Source of the DNA: Lachnospiraceae bacterium
Lineage (GTDB): Bacteria > Bacillota > Clostridia > Lachnospirales > Lachnospiraceae
Reading direction: 5' to 3'
NCBI GenBank assembly: GCA_028692055.1
Contig: JAQUYA010000006.1
Location: 1-58,921 of the forward strand
Length of the DNA: 58,921 nt
Part shown: positions 8,002 to 17,736 of the stretch, piece by piece
Position numbering within the stretch: the stretch's first letter is position 1
Layout of the letters: each line of letters begins with the position of its first letter
Position numbers and translations under genes: made by a program
The notes under the pieces: model-generated
Databases searched by the model: none
Seen by the model: only the letters and a program-made list of their open reading frames with translations
Told to the model about the DNA's origin: nothing

Positions 8002-9860
8002 GCTTTGCTTATTAATACAAGAATACTTCTTGGGGCTACCGCCACTTTTGTTTCACTTATCTGTTTATTCTCATTTCCCGCTGTAGACAAAATAATATTC
8101 CACTTCTTCCCTTTTGGAAGATTTGGCAGGGAAAATTCATGTTCCAGCCAATGCATATTATATGCTATATAGAAGAAATTGTCCTCTTCACCCGTTTCCT
8201 GCTCTGCATACTTGCCACAATACATGATTGCAATGTGACGATTATAGTTATCAATGACGGGACGCCATACTTCCTCTCCATGATAGGACATATCTGGATA
8301 GCCGCAGGACAAGGTATCCATAAGCTGGCATTCTGTCTTTCTCCTTAGAATCGGATGCTCTTTTCTCAACTGAATCAGTTTTTTGGTATATTCATAAATC
8401 TCACTGTTTTTTTGTAAAAGGTTCCAATCCAGCCACGAAGTACTATTATCCTGACAATATGCATTATTATTACCATTTTGTGAATTACCAAATTCATCAC
8501 CACTCATAATCAATGGTGTTCCCTGTGCCAGAAGCACAAAAAATAAAGCATTTTTTATCTGCTGCATACGTAATTTTTGAATCGATTTTTTTCTGGTTTT
8601 TCCTTCAAGCCCACAATTCCAGCTATAATTATAATTTGTTCCGTCCTTATTTTCTTCACCATTTTCTTCATTATGTTTATAATCATATGAAACCAAATCC
8701 ATAAGTGTAAAACCATAATAATTAGTAATGTAATTAACGGTTGCCATTTTTGCCGGATTATGTTTCATATGATACAGAAATGCCTGCAGCATATCCTCAT
8801 CGCTCTTTAGATAACGTCTGGTAGTCTGCATAAATTTATCTTCGTACGAAGCTAAATTACGGTACGCAGGTACTTCTGTTTCCTCATAAATCTTATCGCA
8901 TGGGAAATCATAATACATTAATTTGGTATTACTGAATAAGGGATCCGTTGCAATTAACGTAATCGGAAGTTCCTCCCCAAACAGATGTATACCATCAATA
9001 TGGTATTCTAGCACCCAAAAACGCAATACTTCTAAAATAAAGCCCGGCTTTACTGTCTTTGGAAAATAAAATTGCATTATCAATTCCATTTGATTTTCAT
9101 GAAGAGTTTTTATCAGTTCTTTCAATTCCTTATCGGCTGCATTGCTATCTGCCGCATAAGAAGCCTTTGGCGTGAAATAGTAACCCTTCTTAAATCCCCA
9201 ATAGTTAATTTTGTTTTCTTCCTTCTGCAGTTCTAGATTTTCCTTATAATGTTCCATCATATATGGCATAGAAGACTTATTTTCTTCTACTACCAGTTCA
9301 TCGAATTCATAAGCTGGCAGTATCTCCAGTGTAGTTACTCCTAAATCCTGAAGATAAGGAATCTTTTCCATAATTCCCCGAAAAGTACCTTTTCCTGTAA
9401 CTTTAGAGGAGCTGTGTCTGGTAAATCCCCTTACATGCATACAATAAAAAATACTCTCTTCATAAGGAATCCGCGGCATCTTGTCTTTCTGCCAGTCAAA
9501 TGTATTACTTTCAAAAGAAGCTCTCACCTGATTTTTATTTTCGTTCAGAATAAGCTTTCCCCATTTTTCATGCCCTACTAACTTTTTGGCATATGGGTCA
9601 ATGATGATTTTATCATCACAGTAATAATTATAATCATATGCATCTGGATTGACTTCATCTAAAAATGCACAGTAAATATTTCCGATTCTGTTTTCCCGCG
9701 TGAATGGGATTCGTCTTTCTTTACCCGTGTTTCTTGTATACAGAACAATTCCACATTCCTCAACATTATTCATCGCAATTGCAAAATTAATTCCCTGTTG
9801 TGTAATTGTTACGCCTAACGGATATGGTCGTCCTGTTTTTAATCTCTGTGTTTTTTTCAT
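7998..9860 (-). CDS. GlgX/isoamylase-like GH13 protein lacking the catalytic residues
   Basis: This 620-residue protein has an N-terminal CBM48-like domain (about 10-110, GRPYPLGVTITQQGINFAI) and a GH13 barrel (about 130-560) close to glycogen-debranching GlgX. Family landmarks are kept: DLVSYDYKHNEENGE, SWNCG, GTPLIMSGDEFGNSQNGNNNAYCQDN and SWLDW. All four catalytic regions are degenerate. Region I (DVVYNH in active enzymes) reads IMQFYFP (261-267). Region II (DGFRFD) reads DGIHLF (289-294), so Arg and the nucleophile Asp are gone. The acid/base Glu (LIAEPW) is Thr305 in LIATDP. The HD of region IV is YY (381-382, YYGFTL). It is therefore probably non-hydrolytic, perhaps a glycogen- or starch-binding or regulatory protein (inference). 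The start at 9860 follows GGATGGGGA; the in-frame ATG at 9872 is inside that ribosome site. Confidence 0.85.
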   Translation of the reverse strand: MKKTQRLKTGRPYPLGVTITQQGINFAIAMNNVEECGIVLYTRNTGKERRIPFTRENRIGNIYCAFLDEVNPDAYDYNYYCDDKIIIDPYAKKLVGHEKWGKLILNENKNQVRASFESNTFDWQKDKMPRIPYEESIFYCMHVRGFTRHSSSKVTGKGTFRGIMEKIPYLQDLGVTTLEILPAYEFDELVVEENKSSMPYMMEHYKENLELQKEENKINYWGFKKGYYFTPKASYAADSNAADKELKELIKTLHENQMELIMQFYFPKTVKPGFILEVLRFWVLEYHIDGIHLFGEELPITLIATDPLFSNTKLMYYDFPCDKIYEETEVPAYRNLASYEDKFMQTTRRYLKSDEDMLQAFLYHMKHNPAKMATVNYITNYYGFTLMDLVSYDYKHNEENGEENKDGTNYNYSWNCGLEGKTRKKSIQKLRMQQIKNALFFVLLAQGTPLIMSGDEFGNSQNGNNNAYCQDNSTSWLDWNLLQKNSEIYEYTKKLIQLRKEHPILRRKTECQLMDTLSCGYPDMSYHGEEVWRPVIDNYNRHIAIMYCGKYAEQETGEEDNFFYIAYNMHWLEHEFSLPNLPKGKKWNIILSTAGNENKQISETKVAVAPRSILVLISKA

Positions 9861-9865
9861 GTAAA

Positions 9866-9890
9866 TCCCCATCCGTCTGCTCCTGCAGAC
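9866..9890 (-). repeat. Hairpin plus GGATGGGGA ribosome site before the GH13-like gene
   Basis: Stem GTCTGC / GCAGAC with a 4-nt loop (9875-9890) abuts GGATGGGGA (9866-9874, minus strand), 5 nt from the ATG at 9860. It has the same layout as the leaders at 3897 and 39251, with a different stem sequence. Confidence 0.55.
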
Positions 9891-10037
9891 ATTTAAATAT
9901 GTGAAACATACTTATCTTATCATAACACAAAAGGAACTCCGAGGAAATATAATGCTTGTTTTTATTTTGCTTCTCCGTTATTATATTCATAAGTATCCAT
10001 TTTATTATAGTGAAACAGATTGCCAGGAGGACATAGC

Positions 10038-10376
10038 ATGAGTGTAAATGAAAAAGAAGAAGAATTAGGATTTGATGATGAGGAAATGACGGTAACCCTT
10101 GAATTAGAAGACGGCGAGGTAACCTGTGCTATTATTGTAATTCTTACGGTTGAGGAAAAAGATTACATTGTATTACTTCCACTTGACGAAGACGGTGAAA
10201 ATGAAGATGGTGATGTATGGATTTACCGTTATCATGAAGATGAAAACGATGCTTCCGTAGAACCAACTCTTGAATATATCGAGGATGATGACGAATATCA
10301 AAAAGCTGCTGATGCTTTTTCTGAATATCTGGAAGAAACAGAGCATGATGAAATCGTCGAAGAACCAGAACAATAA
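10038..10376 (+). CDS. DUF1292 domain-containing protein
   Basis: This 112-residue, very acidic protein reads TVTLELEDGEVTCAIIVILTVEEKDYIVLLPL and later DGDVWIYRY. That is the DUF1292 pattern (YrzB-like; function unknown, widespread in Firmicutes). I place the start at ATG 10038, since CAGGAGG ends 8 nt upstream; a TTG at 10020 would place the ribosome site inside the gene. Its 3' end overlaps the convergent helicase gene by 79 nt, and its terminator (10397-10448) lies wholly inside that gene. In B. subtilis-type genomes DUF1292 usually sits near yrrK/yrzL; that context is absent here. Confidence 0.85.
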   Translation: MSVNEKEEELGFDDEEMTVTLELEDGEVTCAIIVILTVEEKDYIVLLPLDEDGENEDGDVWIYRYHEDENDASVEPTLEYIEDDDEYQKAADAFSEYLEETEHDEIVEEPEQ

Positions 10377-12181
10377 ATTTTTAAAAATCTTGAGATAGAC
10401 TTTTCACCTTTTGCATTTGAAATATAAAAGAGGAAAAGTCTTTTTTTTGCCCTTGTCATTGCTACATAAAGCAGTCGTCTTTCTTCCTCTATTTCTTCCA
10501 CTCGTTCTGCTTTGTTATGGGGAATGTTTTTTTCATTGATATCTGGAATCAATACCAGATCAAATTCCAGTCCCTTGGAACCATGCATGGTAAGTATGAA
10601 TACAGCTTTCTTCTGCCCTTTTGACGATACCTCTGCCCTTTCTGTGTTTTCCTTTAATTTTTCACGTGTTTCCTCAATATGTGCCAGCCATTTATCTATT
10701 GTATCAAATTTCGCTGCTCTGCTTTGAATCTCATGCAGTATTTCCGCCCATTCTTTTATACTTATCTTTTTTTCTTTTGCATATTGACTAACGTAGTCAT
10801 CATATCCCATTCCTTTTCGAATATAGTTAATGGCAGCATAAGGGTTCATGTTTTTCATCCGTTCCAAATCATATCTAAGACGTTTTACTTTTTCCTGCAA
10901 GAATGGTTTATCCTGATAAAATCTTATCAACGCTTCAAAGCTTATAACGGTATCCTCACAAGCCTTTCGGCTGAGATATCTTTTTGGTTTATTCATAATA
11001 CGGAAAAAATCCTCCCGTCTTTCATTTTTACAAAATTGCAAATAACTTATAATGTCCTTTGCCAGAAAATGCTCATAGATGCTTGCTATTTTTTCTTTCA
11101 TCTGAAATGGAATCTGATGTATCATCAACTGTTCTGCTAGATACCCTGCTCCTACATTGGTGCGATAAATAATCGCAATATCCTCATAGCTGTGTTTTGG
11201 CTCTCCCACATATTGTTTTATCAAATGTATCATATTCTCTACCTGCTCTTCTTCCGATGCAAACCCATGCAGGATTACTTCTTCCCCCTTCTCATTAAAA
11301 CTTTGAATTTTCTTTGTAAAACGATTCTTATTTTCATTGATTAATTGAAGGGATGACGCTACAATATTTGATGAACATCTGTAATTAATATTCAGTAATA
11401 TATTCCTGCATTTCGGATATTCCTTCTGAAATTGCTTAAGTATATTTGGATTTGCCCCACGAAATCCATAGATAGACTGATCATCATCACCCACTACAAA
11501 AAGATTATTTTCCGGTGCTGCCAGCATACGGACCACTTCATATTGAATAGGATTAATATCCTGAAATTCATCAATTAAGATATATGCATACTTCCTTTGC
11601 CATCTTGCTAATACTTCGCTTTTTGACTTTAGCAATTCATAACATTGCAACACCATATCATCAAAATCAACCTTTTGATTCTGCTTCATCAGATAACTAT
11701 ATTGTTTATATATTTCTTTAAATTTTGTGGATTCTATACTTATGGATTCATAAGTTTCTATTGGAATATTACTGTTTTTCAGAAAACTGATTTCATTTAG
11801 AATTTGTTCTGTCTGTTCTGTATCCGGTAAATCCTTTTCCATTACTTCCCTTAGATATTGTCTTTTTTCCTGTGAGGTTATGATATTTTCAAAACTGTAA
11901 TGAAAGGTATTCTTTAAAATATGAAAATAAATTGCATGAAAGGTACCAAACGTAATCGGTAAAAATTCATCCTTCATAAGCTTTTGAAACCGCTGCTGCA
12001 TTTCCATCGCTGCCGCTTTTGTAAACGTAATTACCAATATCTGATCCGATGGTATCCGATACTCCTCTACCAGATATTTTAATCTTTCTGTAATAACTGC
12101 CGTCTTCCCCGAGCCCGGCCCCGCCAAAACCATACACGGTCCCTCTTTATGACAAACTGCCTCTTTCTGCGCACAATTCAA
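10298..12181 (-). CDS. UvrD/PcrA-like ATP-dependent DNA helicase
   Basis: This superfamily 1A helicase of about 627 residues unwinds DNA 3'-5' in repair or replication. Motifs in order: Q-motif NCAQKEAV, Walker A GPGSGKT (about 20-26), Ia TFTKAAAMEM, II LIDEFQDINPIQ, III GDDDQSIYGFRG, IV NYRCS, V TMHGSKGLEFDLV, VI LLYVAMTRAKKRL. It is shorter than PcrA (about 720-750), stopping soon after SRFL and lacking the basic Tudor-like C-terminus. The last 26 codons are antisense to DUF1292. I prefer TTG 12181 (AAGGAG 8 nt upstream). The GTG at 12190 overlaps the ribosome site but gives the same frame. It may be a secondary UvrD-like helicase. Confidence 0.9.
   Translation of the reverse strand: MNCAQKEAVCHKEGPCMVLAGPGSGKTAVITERLKYLVEEYRIPSDQILVITFTKAAAMEMQQRFQKLMKDEFLPITFGTFHAIYFHILKNTFHYSFENIITSQEKRQYLREVMEKDLPDTEQTEQILNEISFLKNSNIPIETYESISIESTKFKEIYKQYSYLMKQNQKVDFDDMVLQCYELLKSKSEVLARWQRKYAYILIDEFQDINPIQYEVVRMLAAPENNLFVVGDDDQSIYGFRGANPNILKQFQKEYPKCRNILLNINYRCSSNIVASSLQLINENKNRFTKKIQSFNEKGEEVILHGFASEEEQVENMIHLIKQYVGEPKHSYEDIAIIYRTNVGAGYLAEQLMIHQIPFQMKEKIASIYEHFLAKDIISYLQFCKNERREDFFRIMNKPKRYLSRKACEDTVISFEALIRFYQDKPFLQEKVKRLRYDLERMKNMNPYAAINYIRKGMGYDDYVSQYAKEKKISIKEWAEILHEIQSRAAKFDTIDKWLAHIEETREKLKENTERAEVSSKGQKKAVFILTMHGSKGLEFDLVLIPDINEKNIPHNKAERVEEIEEERRLLYVAMTRAKKRLFLFYISNAKGEKSISRFLKIYCSGSSTISSCSVSSRYSEKASAAF
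10397..10448 (+). terminator. Intrinsic terminator of DUF1292, embedded in helicase coding sequence
   Basis: Stem AGACTTTT-C-ACCTTTT pairs with AAAAGAGG-AAAAGTCT across a 13-nt loop and is followed by eight T residues on the plus strand. On the opposite strand the same bases encode the conserved C-terminal KKRLFLFYISNAKGEKS part of the helicase. Confidence 0.8.
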
Positions 12182-12190
12182 TTTCCTCAC

Positions 12191-12532
12191 TCCTTTTCCT
12201 GCCTTTCCTTTTCTATTTTTATACCTGTTTTTATTTCTATTTCCATAACTTTTTTGATTTTGTGAATTATTATAATGATATATTATGATGCGTATGAATT
12301 TCCTAAGATTATTTTGATTTGTTGTAAATGAATTAATTTAATAATTTTATTTTCTATAAATTCCAAATACTTTGCATATATTACTATACTTTAAACTTTT
12401 TATTTGCCTTGCATTTTTTCTTTATTCTTTGCTTTTTGCATTATGCTTTCATTTTATACTTTTATCTTTTGTTTTGTGCTTCATACTCCAAGAAGCAGAT
12501 TATGCAGGCAGCAACCGTGTGCATAGTTCTGC
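12191..12532. other. AT-rich intergenic stretch without recognisable gene
   Basis: This is about 340 nt of T/C-rich low-complexity sequence upstream of the helicase. I see no ORF with a ribosome site and no convincing RNA structure. It presumably contains the helicase promoter. Confidence 0.4.
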
Positions 12533-12614
12533 GAAGGAGCGTTTGAATGCGTTGGTACTTATGTAAAAGCATAATCGTCCCACAGCCAACACGCCCCAAC
12601 TAGCACGCTCCTTC
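12533..12614 (-). repeat. Inverted repeat downstream of gltX
   Basis: Ten-bp perfect arms GAAGGAGCGT (12533-12542) and ACGCTCCTTC (12605-12614) flank a 62-nt segment with a partial inner pairing (GCGTTGG / CCAACACGC). It begins 9 nt after the gltX stop. It could be a terminator or an intergenic palindromic element; there is no T run. Confidence 0.45.
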
Positions 12615-12623
12615 AAAAAGCTT

Positions 12624-14078
12624 CTATGCATTCTGCAGCAATTCAATTCCTTTTTGAATACGTTTGATAGATTCTTCTTTGCCAAGAATCTCCATGATTT
12701 CCGTAGCACCTGCCGGTGTCATTTGCTTACCGGATACTGCGGTACGGATTGGCCACATTGCAAAACCATTTTTGCATCCTTTTTTCTCCACGTAGGAAAC
12801 AAGCGTCTGATACAAAGCATCATTGCTGTAATCCTCCTGTGCTTCAAAAACAGGCAATAATTCCTGTAAAACTTCCAGAGAAGATTCACTGTTTGTCTTC
12901 ATTTTCTTATGTGTGTACATTGCAATATCATATTCCGGCAATTCTTCAAAGAAATCTACAAGTTCTTTTATTTCAGGAAAAGTCTCAATTCTTGTTTTCA
13001 CCATTTCGGCAATTTTCTTTAAGTCAAGGTCTTTGGTTATGACTTCTTTTAAAACAGGTTCTGCCTTTTCGTAAAAAACATCAAAGTCCATTCGTTTGAT
13101 ATATTCGCCATTCATCCATTTCAGCTTCGTAAAGTCAAATACCGCTGGAGATTTTGACATGTGACGATAATTAAATTCTTTTACCAACTCATCTAACGTA
13201 AAGATTTCTTCATTATTTTCAGGACTCCAGCCAAGCAATGCCACATAATTTACAACTGCTTCTGTCAGAAATCCCTGCTCAATTAAGTCCTCATAAGAAG
13301 AATGTCCGCATCTCTTGGAAAGCTTGTGATGCTCCTCATCGGTAATTAACGGACAATGAACATAAACCGGCACTTCCCATCCAAAAGCATCATATAAACG
13401 GTTGTATTTTGGAGAAGAAGATAAATACTCATTACCACGTACCACATGCGTAATTCCCATCAAGTGATCATCTACCACATTGGCAAAATTATACGTTGGA
13501 TAGCCATCCGATTTTATTAAAATCATATCATCCAATTCTGAATTATCTACGGTAATATCTCCGTATATTTCATCCGAGAAAGTTGTTGTTCCTTCGGTTG
13601 GGTTATTCTGTCTGATTACATATGGTTTCCCAGCAGCCAGATTTGCTTCCACTTCTTCTCTGGATAAAGACAAACAATGCTTATCATATACATTGATTTC
13701 TTTTCCTGCCACTTCACGGTTCAGGGTAGCCAGTCTTTCCTTATCACAAAAGCAATAATATGCCTGTCCTTTATCAATTAATTTTTTAGCATATTCCAAA
13801 TAAATGCCCTGTGCCTGTCGTTCGCTCTGTACATATGGACCTACACCTTTATCCTTGTCCGGTCCTTCGTCGTGAATCAGCCCAGTTTTCTCTAATGTAC
13901 GATAAATAATGTCTACAGCACCCTCCACCAGACGCTCCTGATCGGTATCTTCAATTCGAAGGATAAAATCTCCTCCCTCATGTTTGGTAATCAGATAGGC
14001 ATATAATGCTGTTCTTAAATTTCCAACATGCATTCTGCCTGTTGGACTTGGTGCAAAACGAGTTCTAACTTTACTCAT
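12624..14078 (-). CDS. gltX: Glutamate--tRNA ligase
   Basis: This 484-residue class I synthetase charges tRNA-Glu (and tRNA-Gln in organisms using the amidotransferase route). It has the HIGH-type motif [22 protein letters not shown] at the N-terminus and the KMSKS-type loop KLSKRCGH (about 240-247), plus [10 protein letters not shown] and [29 protein letters not shown]. The start at 14078 ([12 protein letters not shown]) is preceded by GGAGGAAATAG. The longer frame from 14117 adds 13 non-conserved residues and has no ribosome site. It lies 59 nt downstream of the hydrogenase gene on the same strand. Confidence 0.96.
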   Translation of the reverse strand: MSKVRTRFAPSPTGRMHVGNLRTALYAYLITKHEGGDFILRIEDTDQERLVEGAVDIIYRTLEKTGLIHDEGPDKDKGVGPYVQSERQAQGIYLEYAKKLIDKGQAYYCFCDKERLATLNREVAGKEINVYDKHCLSLSREEVEANLAAGKPYVIRQNNPTEGTTTFSDEIYGDITVDNSELDDMILIKSDGYPTYNFANVVDDHLMGITHVVRGNEYLSSSPKYNRLYDAFGWEVPVYVHCPLITDEEHHKLSKRCGHSSYEDLIEQGFLTEAVVNYVALLGWSPENNEEIFTLDELVKEFNYRHMSKSPAVFDFTKLKWMNGEYIKRMDFDVFYEKAEPVLKEVITKDLDLKKIAEMVKTRIETFPEIKELVDFFEELPEYDIAMYTHKKMKTNSESSLEVLQELLPVFEAQEDYSNDALYQTLVSYVEKKGCKNGFAMWPIRTAVSGKQMTPAGATEIMEILGKEESIKRIQKGIELLQNA

Positions 14079-14137
14079 TTTTCTATTTCCTCCACATTTC
14101 CTATTTCTATAAAACAAAATCCACCAAATATTATAAC

Positions 14138-15613
14138 CTATTTTTTAGGAATTTTCACTTCTGATTTTTCTTTAAATCCATTTACTTCCTTCGTAGCTTT
14201 CATAACGGCAATATTCGTACCTGCTCCGGCAACACATCCACCAGGACAAGCCATTCCTTCAATCAGGCAGCCATTTTTCTTGCCTAATTTTGCAAGCATT
14301 AAGATTTTCTTACATTCGGAAAGACTCTCTGCGTGTTCAATATTGACTTCTACTTCCGGATAATACTCACGAATACACTCTTCAATTGCATTTGCAACTC
14401 CACCGGCAACTCCATATCCACGTCCAGCACCTGTTGCGCCTTCCAGAATATCATCTGCTGCAACCTGCTCTATTACAATGCCTTTGGCTTCAAACATACC
14501 GACTAATTCTTCAAACGTAATTACAAAATCAACATCGGAACGAACGGTTCTACGCATTGCCTCCAGCTTCTTGGCCGCACAAGGGCCGATAAATACAACG
14601 CTTGCATCCGGGTGTTCTTCCTTAATCTTACGTGCTGTAGCAACCATAGGTGTTAATTCATTGGAAATACTTCCAATGGTTTCCGGGAAAAATTTCTTTG
14701 CAAGCATGGACCATGATGGACAACAGGAAGTCAGCAAAAATGGTAGTTCACCAGTTGTAACCTTGTGTACATAATGTTCTGCTTCTGCAATCGCACCCAT
14801 GTCAGCTCCTATTGCTGTTTCATAGACATCAAAGAATCCCAATTCTTTCAATGCTGTCTTTATCATATCCGGTGTCGCATTTCCAAACTGACCCACAAAA
14901 GCCGGTGCTACTTGCGCAATAATTTTACGTCCAGACTGAATTGCTCTGATTAGCTGGAATATCTGAGATTTATCTGCAATCGCACCAAATGGACAACTAA
15001 CCATGCATTGTCCGCAGGAAACACAGATTTCATTATCAATTTGCGCTCTGCCATGCTCATCATTCTTGATTGCATTTACACCACAGGCAGATGCACATGG
15101 ACGTACCTGATGCGTAATCGCATCATATGGACAGATAGCCTTACATTTACCACAGCGGATACATTTTTCCTGGTCAATCTGGGATTTTCCATTTACCATT
15201 GTAATTGCGCCTTTTGGACATACTTCACGGCAAGGGTGAGCCAGACAGCCCATACATTTATTGCTTACTTCATAATCATTTTCCGGACATGCATTACATG
15301 CAGAAGGAATTACCTGCATCAGTGGTGGTTCATAATATTTATCGGAAATATTACTTTCCTCCACTCCCTGTGTGACATGCACTGGTTGGTTTTCCGGTCT
15401 GAGTGACATACCCATAGCAAGACGTATACGTTCTCTTACTACTGCACGTTCCCGATAAATACTTTCCCAGTACTGCGGGTTCTCCGTATCTATTATTTTA
15501 TAAGGCAAGGCCTCCATATCATCGATTAAATTCTCTGAATGGTAAGCCAGATTTGCTACTTCCTTAAATACTCTCCTTCTAACTTTTCTTACCTGAGTAT
15601 CAATACCTCTCAT
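14138..15613 (-). CDS. Monomeric [FeFe]-hydrogenase, probably group B type
   Basis: This 491-residue protein has an N-terminal 4Fe-4S region and an H-cluster domain. Cys clusters start at [18 protein letters not shown] (106-123), then CREVCPKG, a ferredoxin pair [12 protein letters not shown] (151-162) and [12 protein letters not shown] (197-208). H-cluster motifs are L1 TSCCPSW (295-301), L2 GPCAAKK (343-349) and L3 [12 protein letters not shown] (452-463). L2 has Gly where classic group A enzymes have Met (MPC), and the extra Cys-rich domain around 170-180 ([12 protein letters not shown]) fits the group B / '4Fe-4S dicluster hydrogenase' of anaerobes. It would oxidise or evolve H2 with ferredoxin, or sense it; the role of this group is not well settled. 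GGAGG lies upstream of the ATG. Confidence 0.88.
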   Translation of the reverse strand: MRGIDTQVRKVRRRVFKEVANLAYHSENLIDDMEALPYKIIDTENPQYWESIYRERAVVRERIRLAMGMSLRPENQPVHVTQGVEESNISDKYYEPPLMQVIPSACNACPENDYEVSNKCMGCLAHPCREVCPKGAITMVNGKSQIDQEKCIRCGKCKAICPYDAITHQVRPCASACGVNAIKNDEHGRAQIDNEICVSCGQCMVSCPFGAIADKSQIFQLIRAIQSGRKIIAQVAPAFVGQFGNATPDMIKTALKELGFFDVYETAIGADMGAIAEAEHYVHKVTTGELPFLLTSCCPSWSMLAKKFFPETIGSISNELTPMVATARKIKEEHPDASVVFIGPCAAKKLEAMRRTVRSDVDFVITFEELVGMFEAKGIVIEQVAADDILEGATGAGRGYGVAGGVANAIEECIREYYPEVEVNIEHAESLSECKKILMLAKLGKKNGCLIEGMACPGGCVAGAGTNIAVMKATKEVNGFKEKSEVKIPKK

Positions 15614-15637
15614 GATTTTCCTCCATTAATAAAAAAT

Positions 15638-15711
15638 CCCTGGTCATCTGTGTCATAACAAACTAAAGTGTGACTTAATAGCCAACCTTATTTTGACACA
15701 AATGACTAAGG
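15638..15711 (-). terminator. Long interrupted hairpin between feoB and hydrogenase gene
   Basis: On the minus strand arms GTCATTTGTGTCA and TGACACAGATGAC pair over 13 bp (one wobble), extended by CCT/AGG. They flank a loop of about 35 nt and are followed by ATTTTTTATT. It could be the feoB terminator or a transcription attenuator in the hydrogenase leader, since it ends only 25 nt before the hydrogenase start codon. Confidence 0.6.
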
Positions 15712-15738
15712 AAATCAAGTTTTATTGTTAATTTATTA

Positions 15739-17736
15739 TCAAAAGAAAATTTTTCCGGTTTGATATACCATAACTGCCATTACCCATGCAAATAATAATT
15801 GAAATACAATCATTTTGATTGTAAATTTATGAGATTTACTCTCTTTGTCAATCGTAACCAGAGAAGCCACACATGGAATATAGAGTAAGCAGAAAATCAT
15901 AAGGGAAAAGGCATTGGCGGCACCAAATCCCGGATTCATGCTTTGTATATTCGTCACTATCATCTGCATACCATCCGCGGAATTGGCATTCGCTACACCA
16001 AACAATACCGCAAAGCTGGATACTACTACTTCTTTGGCGGATATTCCTGATATTAAAGCAACTGCAATCTGCCACATGCCAAGTCCTGCCGGTGCCAGGA
16101 CCGGAACCAGTAATTTGCCAATCATGGCTCCAAAGCTTTCTCCCGCATCGGTTACCATGCCCTGCATTCCATAATTCAGTAAAAACCAGATGATAATAGA
16201 GGCAATAAAAATCGTGGTACCTGCTTTGGTCAGATAATCCTTCAGCTTTGTCCACACATAAATACGTATGGTTCTTGCATTCGGACGTTTGTATTCTGGC
16301 AGTTCAATAAGCAGGGAGTCATTTGATTTTCCCTTTTCCAGCTTATTCATTACCAGTGCTATCAGAATCGCAATAATTAGTCCGATAATATACATGCTGA
16401 TGCAGATTACAAATGGATTCTCAGGGAAAAACATTTCGGAAAATAATACATAAATCGGTAACCTGGCAGAACAGGACATAAACGGAGTAATGACCATAGT
16501 CTTTCTGCGGTCATGTTCTGTTTCCAATGCTCTGGTTGCCATAATTGCCGGAACAGTACAGCCAAATCCTAATATCATAGGTAGAAATGCTTTTCCGGAT
16601 AAACCTACTTTTCCCATGATGCCATCCATCACATATGCCACACGCGCCATGTACCCGCTATCCTCTAATACTGCAAGTGCAAGAAATAAAATAGCAATGT
16701 TGGGCAAAAAAGTAAGTATACCGCCAACCCCTGCTATAATTCCATTTACTACAAGGGATATCAGCCAGTCTGCAGTTCCAAAGGATAATAAAGCCTGCTC
16801 CGTGCTGGTCGAAATAAAACCAAGTGCAATTTCAAAAACACCCTTCAATGCATCTCCAACTGTAAAAGTCATGAAAAACACAAATGCCATAATCAATAGG
16901 AACACCGGCACTCCCAAAACAGGATGCGTCAATACCTTATCTATCTGATCCGTCATTTGTTCTTTTTCTTCTTTATGAAAAAGTACTTCTTCCATAATAC
17001 TGTCTATGTACTTATATTTTCTTTGAATAATCTGTTTTTCATAATTATGGTCTGCAACATTTAGTATCTGCATTGGATGTTCCATACGGACATCCTCATC
17101 ATATTCCAGAAGCTTGATTGCATGCCATCTGGGAGACGAATGCGTCGGATAATTTGCCTGCATCATGACCTCTAATTTAGCAATTTTATTTTCGATTTCA
17201 TCTGCATAATGTAAAATGTCATTTTGTGGACCTTCTTCATAATGATGTACTACCGCATGCAGTAGTATATCCAATCCGGTTCTTTTTGCTGCGGATACTG
17301 GCACCACGGGTATATTTCCAAGCATTTCCGGTAAACGGTGTAAATCAATTTCAAGTCCCCGCTCTTTTACAATATCCATCATATTTAATGCCAGCACCAC
17401 CGGTTTTCCAAGCTCCAGCAATTGTAAGGTCAGATAGAGATTACGCTCTAAAGAGGAAGCATCTACAATGTTTACAAGAACGTCAATATCATCGTCCATG
17501 ACACAGCTTCTCGTTACCTTTTCTTCTATCGTATAACAGGACAAGGAATAAATACCAGGCGTATCTACCAGATGCAGACTGCAGCCTTCATAGGAGGCGG
17601 CACCTTCGATTTTCTCAACTGTGACTCCCGGCCAGTTTGCTACTTTTAATCTGGAACCCGTTATTGCATTAAATAAGGTCGTCTTGCCACAGTTTGGATT
17701 TCCAACAAATGCTACTTTAATATCAGTCTTCTGCAT
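15739..17736 (-). CDS. feoB: Ferrous iron transporter FeoB
   Basis: This 665-residue inner-membrane protein imports Fe(II). The N-terminal G domain (about 1-165) has G1 GNPNCGKT (12-19), the switch region VANWPGVTVEK, G3 DTPG and G4 NMMD, followed by the helical GDI-like segment. The membrane part carries the two Gate repeats: FLPNIAILFLALAVLEDSGYMARVAYVMD with GFGCTVPAIMATRAL, and LISGISAKEVVVSSFAVLFG. The C-terminus is short, as in many Firmicutes, with no FeoC. It begins directly after the feoA stop (TAGATG). Confidence 0.97.
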   Translation of the reverse strand: MQKTDIKVAFVGNPNCGKTTLFNAITGSRLKVANWPGVTVEKIEGAASYEGCSLHLVDTPGIYSLSCYTIEEKVTRSCVMDDDIDVLVNIVDASSLERNLYLTLQLLELGKPVVLALNMMDIVKERGLEIDLHRLPEMLGNIPVVPVSAAKRTGLDILLHAVVHHYEEGPQNDILHYADEIENKIAKLEVMMQANYPTHSSPRWHAIKLLEYDEDVRMEHPMQILNVADHNYEKQIIQRKYKYIDSIMEEVLFHKEEKEQMTDQIDKVLTHPVLGVPVFLLIMAFVFFMTFTVGDALKGVFEIALGFISTSTEQALLSFGTADWLISLVVNGIIAGVGGILTFLPNIAILFLALAVLEDSGYMARVAYVMDGIMGKVGLSGKAFLPMILGFGCTVPAIMATRALETEHDRRKTMVITPFMSCSARLPIYVLFSEMFFPENPFVICISMYIIGLIIAILIALVMNKLEKGKSNDSLLIELPEYKRPNARTIRIYVWTKLKDYLTKAGTTIFIASIIIWFLLNYGMQGMVTDAGESFGAMIGKLLVPVLAPAGLGMWQIAVALISGISAKEVVVSSFAVLFGVANANSADGMQMIVTNIQSMNPGFGAANAFSLMIFCLLYIPCVASLVTIDKESKSHKFTIKMIVFQLLFAWVMAVMVYQTGKIFF

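Noticed and set aside
9787-9990. 67-residue minus-strand ORF at the 5' end of the GH13-like gene
   Set aside because: It overlaps the ribosome site, hairpin and first codons of the GH13-like gene in another frame and shows no family features.
12500-12709. 69-residue minus-strand ORF overlapping the gltX 3' end
   Set aside because: It reads the end of gltX out of frame and then repeat-like DNA, has no ribosome site and no recognisable domain.
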